Shown: positions 39,485-49,246 of the stretch, piece after piece
Layout: each line of letters starts with the position of its first letter
How positions within the stretch are numbered: position 1 is the first letter of the stretch
NCBI GenBank assembly: GCA_002733865.1
Contig: NVXM01000026.1
Span: 248,001-312,000, forward strand
DNA from: Sphingopyxis sp.
Lineage (GTDB): Bacteria > Pseudomonadota > Alphaproteobacteria > Sphingomonadales > Sphingomonadaceae
Length of the DNA: 64,000 nucleotides
Direction of reading: 5' to 3'
Position numbers and translations under genes: made by a program
The notes under the pieces: model-generated
Told to the model about the DNA's origin: nothing
Databases searched by the model: none
Seen by the model: the letters and a program-made list of their open reading frames with translations, nothing else

Positions 39485-40713
39485 CGGTCACACTCCCCGA
39501 AAACAATATCAATCGCGCCCAAAATGGCGGTGGCATCCGGCAGCATATGGCCCTTGCACATGAAGTCCATCGCCTGCAGATGCGAGAAAGCGGTCGGCCG
39601 GATCTTGCAGCGATAGGGCTTGTTGGTCCCGTCGCTGACCAGATAGACGCCGAATTCGCCCTTCGGACTTTCGGTTGCGACATAGACTTCGCCAGCGGGA
39701 ACGTGGAAACCCTCGGTGTAGAGCTTGAAATGATGGATCAGCGCTTCCATAGACTGCTTCATCTCGCCGCGTTTTGGCGGGACGATCTTGCGGTCGGAAG
39801 AGGCCACCGGCCCATCGGGCATTTCATTCAGGCACTGGCGCATGATCTTGGCGCTCTGGCGGACTTCCTCGACCCGCACCATGAACCGGTCATAGCAGTC
39901 ACCGCTGGTGCCGACCGGAACGTCAAATTCCATCCGGTCATAGACATCATAGGGCTGCGACTTGCGCAGGTCCCAGGCGACACCACTGCCGCGCAGCACT
40001 GGGCCGGAAAAGCCCCATCGCACTGCATCTTCCTTGGACACGGTAGCAATATTGACATTGCGCTGCTTGAAGATGCGGTTGTCGACCACCAGGCTCATCG
40101 CATCCTCGAACAGGGTCGGGAATTCGTCGAGCCAGTCGGCGATATCGGTCAGCAGCTTCAGCGGCACGTCCTGATGCACGCCGCCGGGCCGGAACCAGGC
40201 GCTGTGCATACGGGCACCGCTGGCGCGTTCGAAAAATTCCAGGCATTGCTCGCGAATTTCGAACACCCAGATATTCGGCGTCATCGCGCCGACATCCATG
40301 ACATGCGCGCCGAGATTGAGCATATGATTGCAGATCCGGGTCAGCTCGGCGAACAAGACCCGCAGATATTGACCGCGCAGCGGCACCTCGAGATCGAGCA
40401 ATTTCTCGATCGCCAGCACATACGAATATTCCATCGCCAGCGGTGAGCAATAGTCGAGCCGGTCAAAATAGGGCAAAGCCTGCAAATAGGTCTTGTGCTC
40501 GATCAGCTTCTCGGTGCCGCGATGCAGCAGCCCGACATGCGGGTCGACGCGTTCAACGATCTCGCCATCCAGCTCCATCACCATCCGCAACACGCCGTGC
40601 GCTGCGGGATGCTGGGGGCCGAAGTTGATCGTGAAATTCTGAATCTCCAGATCGCCGGTCGTTGGATCGGCCTCGTCGGCGAGATGGTCAATTTCTTCGA
40701 GATACTCAGACAT
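39481..40713 (-). CDS. nuoD: NADH-quinone oxidoreductase subunit D
   Basis: The 410-residue 49-kDa-type subunit forms much of the quinone-binding cavity. It shows [22 protein letters not shown] (with the quinone-site His), [37 protein letters not shown] and the C-terminal [18 protein letters not shown]. It is separate from nuoC, as usual in alphaproteobacteria. Confidence 0.97.
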   Translation of the reverse strand: MSEYLEEIDHLADEADPTTGDLEIQNFTINFGPQHPAAHGVLRMVMELDGEIVERVDPHVGLLHRGTEKLIEHKTYLQALPYFDRLDYCSPLAMEYSYVLAIEKLLDLEVPLRGQYLRVLFAELTRICNHMLNLGAHVMDVGAMTPNIWVFEIREQCLEFFERASGARMHSAWFRPGGVHQDVPLKLLTDIADWLDEFPTLFEDAMSLVVDNRIFKQRNVNIATVSKEDAVRWGFSGPVLRGSGVAWDLRKSQPYDVYDRMEFDVPVGTSGDCYDRFMVRVEEVRQSAKIMRQCLNEMPDGPVASSDRKIVPPKRGEMKQSMEALIHHFKLYTEGFHVPAGEVYVATESPKGEFGVYLVSDGTNKPYRCKIRPTAFSHLQAMDFMCKGHMLPDATAILGAIDIVFGECDR

Positions 40714-40728
40714 CAGATGCCCACCTTT

Positions 40729-40852
40729 CCGTTCGCTTCAAGCGAAGTCGAGAAGCCGTGAGCCAGAGGCCCACTCTCCCGTTCGCTTCGAGCGAAGTCG
40801 AGAAGCCGGTTGTGACGGATAGAAGTGTCTCGACTACGCTCGACACGAACGG
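40729..40852. repeat. Repeat cluster between nuoC and nuoD
   Basis: Two near-identical direct copies of a 30-nt unit (CCGTTCGCTTCAAGCGAAGT at 40729 and CCGTTCGCTTCGAGCGAAGT at 40779) are followed by an inverted arm (TGTCTCGACTACGCTCGACA and on, 40826-40852). They fill the 154-nt gap between the two genes. Confidence 0.85.
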
Positions 40853-40867
40853 CAACATTGCTAGCCA

Positions 40868-41650
40868 TCACTTGCCCTCCCCCTTCTTCTGCGTCCCCGA
40901 CTTGGTCCGCTTGGGAGCAGGCTTCTTGACCTTGGCCTCGTCACGCTTCGATGGCTTGGCGGCCTTCTTGGTGGCTTTCTTGCCTGCGCCGGTGTCCTTC
41001 TTGTCTTCGGTCGCCTTCGGAGTGGGCGGCGGCGCTTCGCCACCGACCTTCTCGTCACCCGGCAGGATATAGTCCGCCCCTTCCCAGGGCGACATGAAGT
41101 CGAAGCTGCGGAAATCCTGCGCCAGCTTCACCGGCTCGTAAACCACGCGCTTGGCTTCTTCCGAATAGCGCATCTCGACATAGCCGGTCAGCGGAAAATC
41201 CTTGCGGAACGGGTGCCCCTGGAATCCATAGTCGGTCAGGATCCGTCGCAGATCGGTATTGCCGTCGAACAAGACACCATACATGTCGAACACTTCGCGC
41301 TCGAGCCAGCCGGCGACTTCCCAGATATGGGTAACGCTTGGCACCGGCATATCCTCGTCGGTCGAGACCTTGACCCGGATGCGGTGGTTTTTCGTCAGGC
41401 TGAGCAGATGATAGCAGACCTCGAACCGCACGGGGCGATCGGGATAGTCAACGCCGGCAATCTCGACCAGCTGCTGATATTCATGCTTGTCGCGCAGCTT
41501 TTCCAGCACCGTGGCCAGCTTGGCCCGCTGTACGGTAAAACTGATTTCGCCATAGGCTTCAACAGTATCGATCAGCGCAGCGCCGATCGCCTTGCCAAGC
41601 TTGGCTGCAACGCCTTCGTTGCTCGAGATAGCTGGTGCACTATGAGCCAT
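40868..41650 (-). CDS. nuoC: NADH-quinone oxidoreductase subunit C, with Lys/Ala-rich tail
   Basis: The 260-residue 30-kDa-type subunit has the signature [13 protein letters not shown] segment ([20 protein letters not shown]) and [19 protein letters not shown]. Beyond the conserved end near residue 200 ([14 protein letters not shown]) there is a roughly 50-residue low-complexity tail rich in Lys, Pro, Ala and Thr ([20 protein letters not shown]), as in several sphingomonads. The tail resembles basic nucleic-acid- or histone-like tails only by composition. Confidence 0.95.
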   Translation of the reverse strand: MAHSAPAISSNEGVAAKLGKAIGAALIDTVEAYGEISFTVQRAKLATVLEKLRDKHEYQQLVEIAGVDYPDRPVRFEVCYHLLSLTKNHRIRVKVSTDEDMPVPSVTHIWEVAGWLEREVFDMYGVLFDGNTDLRRILTDYGFQGHPFRKDFPLTGYVEMRYSEEAKRVVYEPVKLAQDFRSFDFMSPWEGADYILPGDEKVGGEAPPPTPKATEDKKDTGAGKKATKKAAKPSKRDEAKVKKPAPKRTKSGTQKKGEGK

Positions 41651-41659
41651 CAGATCTCT

Positions 41660-41772
41660 CCGTTCGTCTCGAGCGAAGTCGAGAGACCGCTAGTAGTCAT
41701 ACCGTTCGTGGTGAGCTTGTCGATCCACAGTTCAAGACTAGAGGCGTCCTTCGACAGGATCAGCGCTAACGG
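41660..41772. repeat. Repeat cluster between nuoB and nuoC
   Basis: A CCGTTCGTCTCGAGCGAAGT unit (41660-41688) is followed by an inverted pair, CCGTTCGTGGTGAGCTTGTC (41702-) and a partner at 41746-41772 ending CAGCGCTAACGG. The sequences belong to the same families as the repeats at 32173 and 40729. Confidence 0.82.
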
Positions 41773-41792
41773 ATTGAATTCAGCCATCCCGA

Positions 41793-42365
41793 TCACCGTT
41801 CAAATGTCCCGATCCGCCGGATCTTTCGCTGCAATTGCATCACGCCATACAGCAGGGCTTCTGCCGTTGGCGGGCAGCCCGGCACGTAAATGTCAACCGG
41901 CACGATCCGGTCGCAACCGCGAACCACGGAATAGCTGTAATGATAATAGCCGCCGCCATTGGCGCAGCTGCCCATCGAGATCACATATTTCGGATCGGAC
42001 ATCTGGTCATAGACCTTGCGCAGCGCCGGGGCCATCTTGTTGCACAGCGTCCCCGCCACGATCATCACGTCCGACTGGCGCGGACTGGCACGCGGCGCGG
42101 CACCGAAGCGCTCCATATCGTAGCGCGGCATGTTGACGTGAATCATCTCGACCGCACAGCAGGCGAGACCGAAGGTCATCCACCACAGCGAGCCGGTACG
42201 CGCCCATTGAAATAGTTCTTCGGTCGAAGTGACAAGAAAACCCTTGTCATTAACTTCCGAATTCAGGTCCTTGAAAAATCCGTCGTCGGGCTGTGTATCG
42301 GGACGCATGGGCGTGCCGTCAGCTTTCAGGATCGCTGATCCGCTGTTGTCGGTTTCTAGTCCCAT
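41793..42365 (-). CDS. nuoB: NADH-quinone oxidoreductase subunit B
   Basis: The 190-residue subunit ligates the terminal cluster N2. Ligands are in [12 protein letters not shown] (tandem Cys), [11 protein letters not shown] and [16 protein letters not shown] 42365 overlaps the end of nuoA by 10 nt; longer in-frame starts run into nuoA and are not plausible. The N-terminal ~30 residues are variable. Confidence 0.96.
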   Translation of the reverse strand: MGLETDNSGSAILKADGTPMRPDTQPDDGFFKDLNSEVNDKGFLVTSTEELFQWARTGSLWWMTFGLACCAVEMIHVNMPRYDMERFGAAPRASPRQSDVMIVAGTLCNKMAPALRKVYDQMSDPKYVISMGSCANGGGYYHYSYSVVRGCDRIVPVDIYVPGCPPTAEALLYGVMQLQRKIRRIGTFER

Positions 42366-42730
42366 TCCAGCGCTCCTACCTTCCAGGCATAAGCGAAACC
42401 GATGATCAGTTCCGCGAGAAATACCATCATCGTCGTCCAGCCGACCCAGCCGGTCAGCTCCAGTGACACCGCCCACGGGAACAGGAACGCCGCTTCCAGA
42501 TCAAAGATGATGAACAGGATCGCGACCAGATAGAAACGCACGTCAAACTGACTGCGCGAGTCTTCAAAGGCGGGAAAGCCACATTCATATTCCGAGAGCT
42601 TTTCGGGGTTCGGGTTATGAGTCCCGGTCAAGCGGGATATTCCCATCGGCAGGAACACGAAGGCTGCGGACAGACCTACGGCTACAAACAGAAACAATAA
42701 TATTGGCGCATATTCGGAAAGATCTACCAC
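42356..42730 (-). CDS. nuoA: NADH-quinone oxidoreductase subunit A
   Basis: The 124-residue three-TM subunit has the conserved loop [20 protein letters not shown] and [21 protein letters not shown]. It appears to start at GTG 42730. As the first gene of the 14-subunit operon it should have the promoter in the 105-nt gap 42731-42835, where I cannot assign clear boxes. Confidence 0.96.
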   Translation of the reverse strand: MVDLSEYAPILLFLFVAVGLSAAFVFLPMGISRLTGTHNPNPEKLSEYECGFPAFEDSRSQFDVRFYLVAILFIIFDLEAAFLFPWAVSLELTGWVGWTTMMVFLAELIIGFAYAWKVGALEWD

Positions 42731-42835
42731 AGATGACTCGTTTCACTAATATTCGGGGCCGCTTTTAGGCAGTGGCTCCCCATGCTGCAAGGGCGAAGTC
42801 GGTTAATTTTTCGGCCTTTTGCGAGGCATTCGCAG

Positions 42836-43654
42836 TTACAGCAGCGACTTTGCCAATATCCGGTGAAGCTTGCTGTGCAGCGCTTCGTTGGCCGCCAGAA
42901 TTTCGCCCTGGCCGATAGGCTGATCGCCGCCCGTATAGTCGGTGACAAAGCCGCCCGCTTCGCGGACCATCAAAATCCCCGCAGCGACGTCCCAAACCTT
43001 GAGACCGGCTTCCCAGAAGCCGTCATAGCGACCGGCTGCAAGCCAGGCGAGATCAAGCGCAGCCGAACCATTGCGCCGGATGCCGGCAACCTGCGGCGCA
43101 ACCGCACCAAAAATGCGCGCCCATTCACTGAGGTCACCATGGCCCTTGAACGGAATGCCGGTGGCAATCAGGGATTCCGACAGGTCGCGGCGGGCCGACA
43201 CGCGCAAACGGCGTTCGCCGAGCCAGGCCCCCTTGTCCATTTCCGCCCACCAGGTCAGGTCAGTCAGCGGCTCGTAAATCAGTCCGCTGGTAATCTTGCC
43301 CCAGCCACGACCGTCGAGCGACGGCTCCTGCACGGCGATCGAAATCGCAAAATGCGGAATGCCGTGGAGGAAATTGGTTGTGCCGTCGAGCGGATCGATA
43401 ATCCAGCGCGGCTTGCCTTCCTCGCCATCAATCATGCCGCCTTCTTCCAGAACAAATCCCCAACCAGGACGAACTTTCAGCAATTCATCGTAGAGAATCC
43501 GTTCGGCCCGCATATCGGCCTTCGAGACGAAGTCCGCCGGCCCCTTCTTGGAGACTTGCAAATGCTCGACTTCGCCAAAGTCACGGCGCAGGCGCGATCC
43601 CGCCTTGCGTGCGGCGCGTTCCATGACGGTAATAAGGGCGGAATGTGCTGGCAT
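42836..43654 (-). CDS. suhB: Inositol monophosphatase family protein
   Basis: The 272-residue Mg2+-dependent phosphatase has the family motifs LEEGGMIDGEEGKPRWIIDP followed by LDGTTNFLHGIPHF (metal site 1) and KVWDVAAGILMVREAGG (site 2). SuhB-type proteins dephosphorylate inositol 1-phosphate and, in enterobacteria, also act in rRNA antitermination; which applies here cannot be told. It is upstream of nuoA on the same strand, 105 nt apart. Confidence 0.93.
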   Translation of the reverse strand: MPAHSALITVMERAARKAGSRLRRDFGEVEHLQVSKKGPADFVSKADMRAERILYDELLKVRPGWGFVLEEGGMIDGEEGKPRWIIDPLDGTTNFLHGIPHFAISIAVQEPSLDGRGWGKITSGLIYEPLTDLTWWAEMDKGAWLGERRLRVSARRDLSESLIATGIPFKGHGDLSEWARIFGAVAPQVAGIRRNGSAALDLAWLAAGRYDGFWEAGLKVWDVAAGILMVREAGGFVTDYTGGDQPIGQGEILAANEALHSKLHRILAKSLL

Positions 43655-43665
43655 CTTATATCTCC

Positions 43666-43769
43666 CCCCTCCCGTTTACGGGAGGGGCTGGGGGTGGGTC
43701 TATAGGGTTTTCAAAGAGCAGGCGAGCAACATATTCCTGCCTGCCCTGTCCCTCCCGCAGGCGGGAGGG
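43666..43769. repeat. GC-rich palindromes between efp and suhB
   Basis: CCCCTCCCGTTTACGGGAGG with one more G (43667-43687) and CCCTCCCGCAGGCGGGAGGG (43750-43769) are two short perfect palindromes flanking about 60 nt. On the plus strand the second is followed by GAAGTTTTTT, which could act as a terminator for antisense transcription; on the minus strand, the coding direction, there is no T-tract. Confidence 0.75.
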
Positions 43770-43782
43770 GAAGTTTTTTCAG

Positions 43783-44343
43783 TCAGGCCTTGCCGACATA
43801 TTCGCGGGCATAGACATCGACGATGATCCGCGTACCCGCCGAAATGAAGGGCGGCACCATGACGCGGACGCCATTGTCGAGAATGGCTGGCTTGTAGCTC
43901 GAAGAAGCTGTCTGCCCCTTGACCACAGCATCGGCCTCGACAATTTCTGCCTCAATCTGGTCGGGCAACTGCACGGAGATCGGCTTTTCTTCGTAAAGTT
44001 CGAGCTGCACGTCCATGCCGTCCTGCAAAAATTCAGCCGCGTCGCCGAGCAAGTCGGCCGGCAGCGTGATCTGCTCGTAATTTTCCTTGTCCATGAAGGT
44101 CAACATGTCGCCATCGGCGAACAGATACTGGAAGGTCTTGGTGTCGAGACGGACTTTCTCCAGCGTATCGGCGCTGCGGAAACGAACATTGGTCTTGCGA
44201 CCGTCGACGAGATTTTTCATCTCGACCTGCATATAGGCCCCGCCCTTGCCCGGCTGGGTATGCTGGATCTTGGCAACCTTCCACAGGCCACCTTCATATT
44301 CCAATATATTGCCGGGACGGATATCTACACCGCTGATCTTCAT
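43783..44343 (-). CDS. efp: Elongation factor P
   Basis: The 186-residue translation factor relieves ribosome stalling at polyproline. It starts [20 protein letters not shown]; the tip of domain I carries Lys in [12 protein letters not shown], the site modified in many EF-Ps, and the C-terminal domain ends in [20 protein letters not shown]. Longer in-frame codons upstream to 44628 have no EF-P homology. The modifying enzymes are not nearby. Confidence 0.97.
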   Translation of the reverse strand: MKISGVDIRPGNILEYEGGLWKVAKIQHTQPGKGGAYMQVEMKNLVDGRKTNVRFRSADTLEKVRLDTKTFQYLFADGDMLTFMDKENYEQITLPADLLGDAAEFLQDGMDVQLELYEEKPISVQLPDQIEAEIVEADAVVKGQTASSSYKPAILDNGVRVMVPPFISAGTRIIVDVYAREYVGKA

Positions 44344-44511
44344 CGCTTGTCTCGCTTGATGGATTGTTTGATTGAGCGGCGCTGTAATCCGCCAGCGACC
44401 AATAGGCAAGCCCGGTAACGCCGAATGCCGCGTAGTGGTGACGAGCTGTGCGGTGGCGCACAGGTCTTTTTCATACAATACCGCGAATCGCTCGATTGTT
44501 AATAGAGGGTC

Positions 44512-44757
44512 ATGGCACATATACATATCATCAGACGCCAACCCGACTATCTGGATACGGCACCACGCAGCGCAAGCGCGCTGGCCGCTGGCCTGTTCGG
44601 ATATTCGATCGGCGAAGGGCAAATGCACTCATTCAAGCCAACCGAAGGCTATTTGCGCGATATCGAACAGATGCCCAATTTTGCGCCGCCGTCAGTGAGC
44701 AATTTCGTCGCGCAATATCTGGCTTCCCATATCCGCGAGATCGATAACCTGTCCTAA
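44512..44757 (+). CDS. Hypothetical 81-residue protein
   Basis: The product starts [20 protein letters not shown] and ends [13 protein letters not shown]. An AGAGGG Shine-Dalgarno sits 3-4 nt before the ATG. It has no signal peptide, TM segment or motif that I recognise. It is divergent from efp and convergent with thiE, its stop overlapping the thiE stop by 4 nt. A real small gene is likely but not certain. Confidence 0.5.
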   Translation: MAHIHIIRRQPDYLDTAPRSASALAAGLFGYSIGEGQMHSFKPTEGYLRDIEQMPNFAPPSVSNFVAQYLASHIREIDNLS

Positions 44758-45395
44758 TTGCCCGAAGCGGCGCTCAATATATCGGAGAATTTCCGGACGG
44801 CTTCTGCCGGGCCCGCCGAATCATTCCACACGCCGCCGGAAACCGCCAGAAAATCCGTCCCTGCGTCGATCAGCGGCTGGCAATTGTCCGGCGTGATGCC
44901 GCCAATCGCCACGCTGGGTATTTCCATCATTTCGTCCCACCAGCGCAAGATATCCAGCTCCGGCTGGTGATGTGTTTCCTTGGTTTCGGTCGGGAAAAAT
45001 GCACCAAAGGCGACATAATTCGCCCCGCCCTCGCCCGCTTCCATCGCGAGGTGGCGACTGTCGTGGCAGGTTATGCCGATTTGAACATCGGTCCCCAGCA
45101 CGGTGCGGGCATTTTTCAAACTCTCGTCGCCCTGCCCCAGATGTACGCCATCTGCACCCAGTTGCTGGGCTAGCGCGACATCATCGTTGACGATGAAGGC
45201 GACATCAAATTCGTCGCAGATGGCTTTTAACGGTTCGGCCAGCCGCGCGGCCTCCTCCGGATCCAGATCCTTCACGCGAAACTGGAAGGCAGCAACCGGC
45301 CCGGCCTCAAGCGCCTGCCGGAGCCGCTGGGGAAAATCGCCGCCCGTTTCGAGCGGCGAGATCAGGTAAAGCTGGCAGGGCGCAATTTCAGTCAT
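44754..45395 (-). CDS. thiE: Thiamine phosphate synthase
   Basis: The 213-residue TIM-barrel enzyme joins HMP-PP and thiazole phosphate into thiamine phosphate. Motifs are VAAFQFRVKD, AFIVNDDVALAQQLGADGVH with LGQGDESL, YVAFGAFFPTETK, and VAIGGITPDN with VSGGVW. The N terminus is MTEIAPCQLYLISPLETGG; start ATG 45395 overlaps the end of the upstream secreted-protein gene by 8 nt. No TPP riboswitch is seen; it is the last gene of the tkt-gap-pgk-fda group. Confidence 0.94.
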   Translation of the reverse strand: MTEIAPCQLYLISPLETGGDFPQRLRQALEAGPVAAFQFRVKDLDPEEAARLAEPLKAICDEFDVAFIVNDDVALAQQLGADGVHLGQGDESLKNARTVLGTDVQIGITCHDSRHLAMEAGEGGANYVAFGAFFPTETKETHHQPELDILRWWDEMMEIPSVAIGGITPDNCQPLIDAGTDFLAVSGGVWNDSAGPAEAVRKFSDILSAASGN

Positions 45396-46053
45396 AGGCC
45401 GGTCGCCGCCTGCCTTCGAGTTCGACCTGCATATCCGCGGCAATCGCCAGCGAGTCCGGGTCGTCGGTCTCCGTCTGCAACGCGACGATGCGCTTGCGCA
45501 ATTGCGCCTTGCGCTGTTCCGCGGGCAACAGGCTGATCGCGGCATATTCCTTCACCGCCTTCACCCATAGCGCATCTTCGCCGGCCACGTCTTCGGCATC
45601 ACGCGAAAATGCGCTGCGAAACGGCACAAGCGCGCCGCTGTCATCGCGCTCCAGGAATAGCACCAACTTCATGCCTGGCGCGAAGACATAGCGGACGCAG
45701 CCGCCGATCAGGGCATCCGGATTAGGTGCCCGCAATTCCTGCGGCGAGCTGACCGTCGCCTGCATCTGCGCACCCTTTTCCAGCCACGCCCCGGCAAGTT
45801 CGACCGCAGGCGGCAGTGTTGCGCCCTTGAGCAGCACGGTCGGCCGGGCGACAACCCTGTTGTCATATTCATCGGCGCCGGCACGCTCGCCCGTCACCTC
45901 GGCGATGACGATCACATCGGCCGCTTCGGCCAGCTCCAGATTGGTCGGTACCTTGTAGGATGGCACGACCGAACAGGCATGGCCGGGGCTCGCCGCGACC
46001 GTCACGGTCGCCAGCAACGCCGCCGCCATGCGCGAGACCATCCGGGCAACCAT
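45388..46053 (-). CDS. Secreted protein of unknown function
   Basis: This 221-residue protein has a signal peptide (MVARMVSRMAAALLATVTVA, cleavage near SPGHA-CS). The mature N terminus is CSVVPSYKVPTNLELAEAAD, and a single further Cys is in IGGCVRY, possibly a disulfide partner. The mature part contains strand-like segments (VIVIAEVTGER, KLVLFLERDDSG) and a charged helical C terminus. I do not recognise the family. It lies between fda and thiE on the same strand. Confidence 0.75.
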   Translation of the reverse strand: MVARMVSRMAAALLATVTVAASPGHACSVVPSYKVPTNLELAEAADVIVIAEVTGERAGADEYDNRVVARPTVLLKGATLPPAVELAGAWLEKGAQMQATVSSPQELRAPNPDALIGGCVRYVFAPGMKLVLFLERDDSGALVPFRSAFSRDAEDVAGEDALWVKAVKEYAAISLLPAEQRKAQLRKRIVALQTETDDPDSLAIAADMQVELEGRRRPAYD

Positions 46054-46080
46054 CACCAGCCGACCCGCCGCTGTACCGCT

Positions 46081-46968
46081 CTAGGCAATCGAGGCGCGAT
46101 AGATCTGGTCGATCGCACGGCCCAGCACGGCATCAAATTCCTCGTCGCTCAGCGAAACCCGCAGGTCCTGCAGCAAGCCACGGCTGAAGCTGGCGATCAT
46201 GCCTTCATTCTTCGCCAGTTCCGCGCAAGCATCGTCGGTCGAGTACCCGCCGGACAATGCTACCAGACGGATTACCTTCGGGTGATCGACCAGCGATTTG
46301 TAGAGATTTGCCTCGACCGGAATCGACAATTTGAGCATCACCCGCTGGTCGTCCACCAGCGCCTCCAGATGCTTTTTCAACTCTGCCAAAAGCAGCGCAT
46401 CGCATTCGGCGCGTTCGTCGCTCTTGATATTCACTTCCGGCTCGATGATCGGCACCAGTCCGTGACCGAGGATCTGTTTGCCAAAGGCGAACTGCTGCTC
46501 GACGATATCGGCGATGCCCCTGGCATTCGCCTTGTTGATCACCGACCGCATCTTGGCGCCGAACACGCCTTTCGACACGGCATGTTTGCACTGCTCGTCC
46601 AGATCATCGATCGGCTTCATCAGCTGCACGCCATTCTCTTCGTCCTGCAGCCCCTTGTCGACCTTCAGGAACGGCACCACGCCGCGATCCCAGAGCGCTT
46701 CCGGCACCGGCTTGCCGCCAGCGTCGCCGTTCATCGTCTTCTCGAACAGGATCGCGCCGATCACCTTGCCGTTGCCGAAGCTCGGCGAGGTGATGATGCG
46801 GCTGCGCATTTTGTGGATCAGGGTGAACATCTCGTCATCATTATTGAACGAATCCGCGCCGATCCCGTAGCCAGCCAGCGCCTTCGGCGTCGAGCCTCCA
46901 CTCTGGTCCAGCGCGGCGATAAAGCCCTGGCCATTTTCGATCTTGCTCAACATTTCATTATTCGCCAT
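46081..46968 (-). CDS. fda: Fructose-bisphosphate aldolase, class I
   Basis: The 295-residue enzyme interconverts fructose 1,6-bisphosphate with DHAP and glyceraldehyde 3-phosphate by a Schiff-base mechanism. It begins MANNEMLSKIENGQGFIAAL and shows DQSGGSTPKALAGYGI and LVPIIEPEVNI, typical of the short bacterial class I group used by sphingomonads. No class II zinc motifs are present. It follows pgk with 25 nt between. Confidence 0.93.
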   Translation of the reverse strand: MANNEMLSKIENGQGFIAALDQSGGSTPKALAGYGIGADSFNNDDEMFTLIHKMRSRIITSPSFGNGKVIGAILFEKTMNGDAGGKPVPEALWDRGVVPFLKVDKGLQDEENGVQLMKPIDDLDEQCKHAVSKGVFGAKMRSVINKANARGIADIVEQQFAFGKQILGHGLVPIIEPEVNIKSDERAECDALLLAELKKHLEALVDDQRVMLKLSIPVEANLYKSLVDHPKVIRLVALSGGYSTDDACAELAKNEGMIASFSRGLLQDLRVSLSDEEFDAVLGRAIDQIYRASIA

Positions 46969-46993
46969 TTTTTGTTCCCTGACATTTTTTCAA

Positions 46994-48184
46994 TTATTTG
47001 GTTAGCGCTTCGACGCCAGGCAAGGGCTTGCCTTCCATCCATTCCAGAAAAGCGCCCCCTGCAGTCGATACAAAGCTGAAATCGTCGGCCACACCGGCGT
47101 GATTGAGCGCCGCAACCGTATCGCCGCCGCCGGCTACCGACAACAGCTGCCCCTCTTTGGTCAGCGCCGCAGCCGTCCGCGCCAGAGCTACCGTCGCATG
47201 ATCGAAAGGCGATGTCTCAAAAGCCCCCAGCGGGCCGTTCCAGACCAGCGTCTTGCAGGTCTTCAGAACATCGGACAGCGCTTCCACCGCCGCTGGCCCG
47301 ACATCGAGAATCATCTCGTCCTCCGCCACTTCGTGCACATTAACGGTCCGGGTCGGCGGATCGGCGCGGAATTCCTTGGCCACAACGACATCATACGGCA
47401 GGTGCACCGTACAATCGGCCCGGTCCGCTGCGGCCAGAATGTCATTCACGGTATCGGCCAGTTCATGCTCGCACAGCGACTTGCCGACATCGACGCCGCG
47501 CGCCGCCAGAAAGGTATTGGCCATACCGCCGCCGATGATCAGATGGTCGACCTTCTCCACCATCTGCCGCAATACGTCGAGCTTGCTCGACACTTTCGCG
47601 CCGCCGACCACGGCAGCCACCGGATGCTCCGGATTGCCCAGCGCCTTGTCGAGCGCCGTCAGCTCGCGCTCCATCGACCGGCCAGCATAGGACGGCAGAT
47701 GATGAGCGAGCCCCTCGGTGGTGACATGCGCGCGATGCGCGGCGGAAAAGGCATCATTGACGTAAAAATCGCCATATGCCGCCAGCGCCTCGGCCATCGC
47801 GGGGTCATTTTTCTCCTCACCCGGCGCAAAGCGGCTGTTTTCCAGTACGACGACAGCGCCGTCGGGCAAGGTGTCGATCGCGGCCTGATCCGGCTTCTCC
47901 ATGAACTGCACATCGCGGCCAAGCACCGCAGCCAGCGGAGCGACCACCGGCCCCAGCGAAAATTCCGGCTTATGCTCGCCCTTCGGACGACCAAAATGCG
48001 CCAGCAGCAACAGCTTTGCGCCCTTGTCCGCAAGCTCGGTTACCGTCGGCGTCAACGCCTTGAGGCGCGTGTCGTCGGTAACCTCACCGTCGGCCATCGG
48101 GACATTCAGGTCGACGCGGACCAATCCGCACTTTCCCTGAACATCGCCGATATCATCAAGCGTTTTAAAACTGTTAGCCGACAT
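46994..48184 (-). CDS. pgk: Phosphoglycerate kinase
   Basis: The 396-residue enzyme transfers phosphate between 1,3-bisphosphoglycerate and ADP. It shows [56 protein letters not shown], the [14 protein letters not shown] hinge and [17 protein letters not shown] with [11 protein letters not shown] at the ATP site. It is 19 nt downstream of gap. Confidence 0.97.
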   Translation of the reverse strand: MSANSFKTLDDIGDVQGKCGLVRVDLNVPMADGEVTDDTRLKALTPTVTELADKGAKLLLLAHFGRPKGEHKPEFSLGPVVAPLAAVLGRDVQFMEKPDQAAIDTLPDGAVVVLENSRFAPGEEKNDPAMAEALAAYGDFYVNDAFSAAHRAHVTTEGLAHHLPSYAGRSMERELTALDKALGNPEHPVAAVVGGAKVSSKLDVLRQMVEKVDHLIIGGGMANTFLAARGVDVGKSLCEHELADTVNDILAAADRADCTVHLPYDVVVAKEFRADPPTRTVNVHEVAEDEMILDVGPAAVEALSDVLKTCKTLVWNGPLGAFETSPFDHATVALARTAAALTKEGQLLSVAGGGDTVAALNHAGVADDFSFVSTAGGAFLEWMEGKPLPGVEALTK

Positions 48185-48203
48185 TATTGAGAACCTTTAT
48201 GAT

Positions 48204-49208
48204 TTAAAGCAGGCCTGCCATGACCTTCGCGGTATCGATCATGCGGTTGGAGAAGCCCCACTCATTGTCATACCAGCTGACAACGCGGACCAGCCTGCCG
48301 TCCATGACAGTCGTTTCAAGACTGTCGACCGAGCTGCTGGCCGGTTGATGATTATAGTCGGTCGAAACCAGCGGCTTGTCTTCATAGACCAGCACGCCCT
48401 TCATGGGACCTTCTGCTGCGGCTTTCAGCGCGCCATTGATTTCCTCGACGCTGGTGTCGCGACCAGGCGTGAACACCAGATCGACCAGGCTGACATTGGG
48501 GGTCGGGACGCGGATCGAAGAACCGTCCAGCTTGCCGTTCAGTTCCGGCAATACCAGCCCGACAGCACGCGCTGCACCGGTGGTGGTCGGGATCATGTTG
48601 ACCGCACCGGCCCGCGCCCGGCGCATGTCGCTGTGCATCTGGTCGAGCATCCGCTGGTCGTTGGTATAGCTGTGGATCGTGGTCATGAAGCCGCGCTCAA
48701 TACCCACGCTGTCGTTCAGCACCTTGGCAACCGGCGCCAGACAGTTGGTGGTGCAGGAAGCGTTGGAAACGATGATATCATCGGCCGTCAGGACATCGTG
48801 ATTGACGCCGAAGACCACGGTTTTCAGATCACCCTTGGCCGGTGCCGAGATCAGCACCCTCTTCGCGCCGGCATCGATATGCGGCTGAGCGGCGTCTTTC
48901 GACTGGAAGAAACCGGTGCATTCGAGCACGATGTCCACACCCATGTCGCCGTGCGGCAAGTCGCCAGGATTGCGCTCGGACGTCACGGCAATTTTCTTGC
49001 CATTGACCTTGATATGATCGCCATGAGCGGTCACTTCACCGGGAAAGCGGCCATGGACACTGTCATAGGCAAATAGCAATGCATTGGATTCGGCGTCGGC
49101 GAGATCGTTGATCGCTACCAGTTCAAACGCGTCATCATCCCGCTCGAGAATCGCGCGGGCGACCAGCCGGCCGATCCGGCCAAATCCGTTAATTGCTACT
49201 TTGGTCAT
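48204..49208 (-). CDS. gap: Glyceraldehyde-3-phosphate dehydrogenase
   Basis: The 334-residue NAD(P)-dependent enzyme begins [20 protein letters not shown] (Rossmann fold) and has the catalytic [19 protein letters not shown], with His in SYTNDQ region and [16 protein letters not shown] at the C terminus. It lies between tkt and pgk in a glycolytic cluster. Confidence 0.97.
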   Translation of the reverse strand: MTKVAINGFGRIGRLVARAILERDDDAFELVAINDLADAESNALLFAYDSVHGRFPGEVTAHGDHIKVNGKKIAVTSERNPGDLPHGDMGVDIVLECTGFFQSKDAAQPHIDAGAKRVLISAPAKGDLKTVVFGVNHDVLTADDIIVSNASCTTNCLAPVAKVLNDSVGIERGFMTTIHSYTNDQRMLDQMHSDMRRARAGAVNMIPTTTGAARAVGLVLPELNGKLDGSSIRVPTPNVSLVDLVFTPGRDTSVEEINGALKAAAEGPMKGVLVYEDKPLVSTDYNHQPASSSVDSLETTVMDGRLVRVVSWYDNEWGFSNRMIDTAKVMAGLL

Positions 49209-49246
49209 CGGTGTTGCTCCTTTGAATTTTAACAGTGCGGCCTTTT

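Noticed and set aside
40729..41772. Possible CRISPR array in the direct repeats near nuoC/nuoD
   Set aside because: There are only two 30-nt direct copies, the units are self-complementary and dispersed, and no cas gene is present.
45396..46080. TPP riboswitch expected near thiE
   Set aside because: The sequence upstream of thiE is coding for a secreted protein and no THI-box-like elements were seen.
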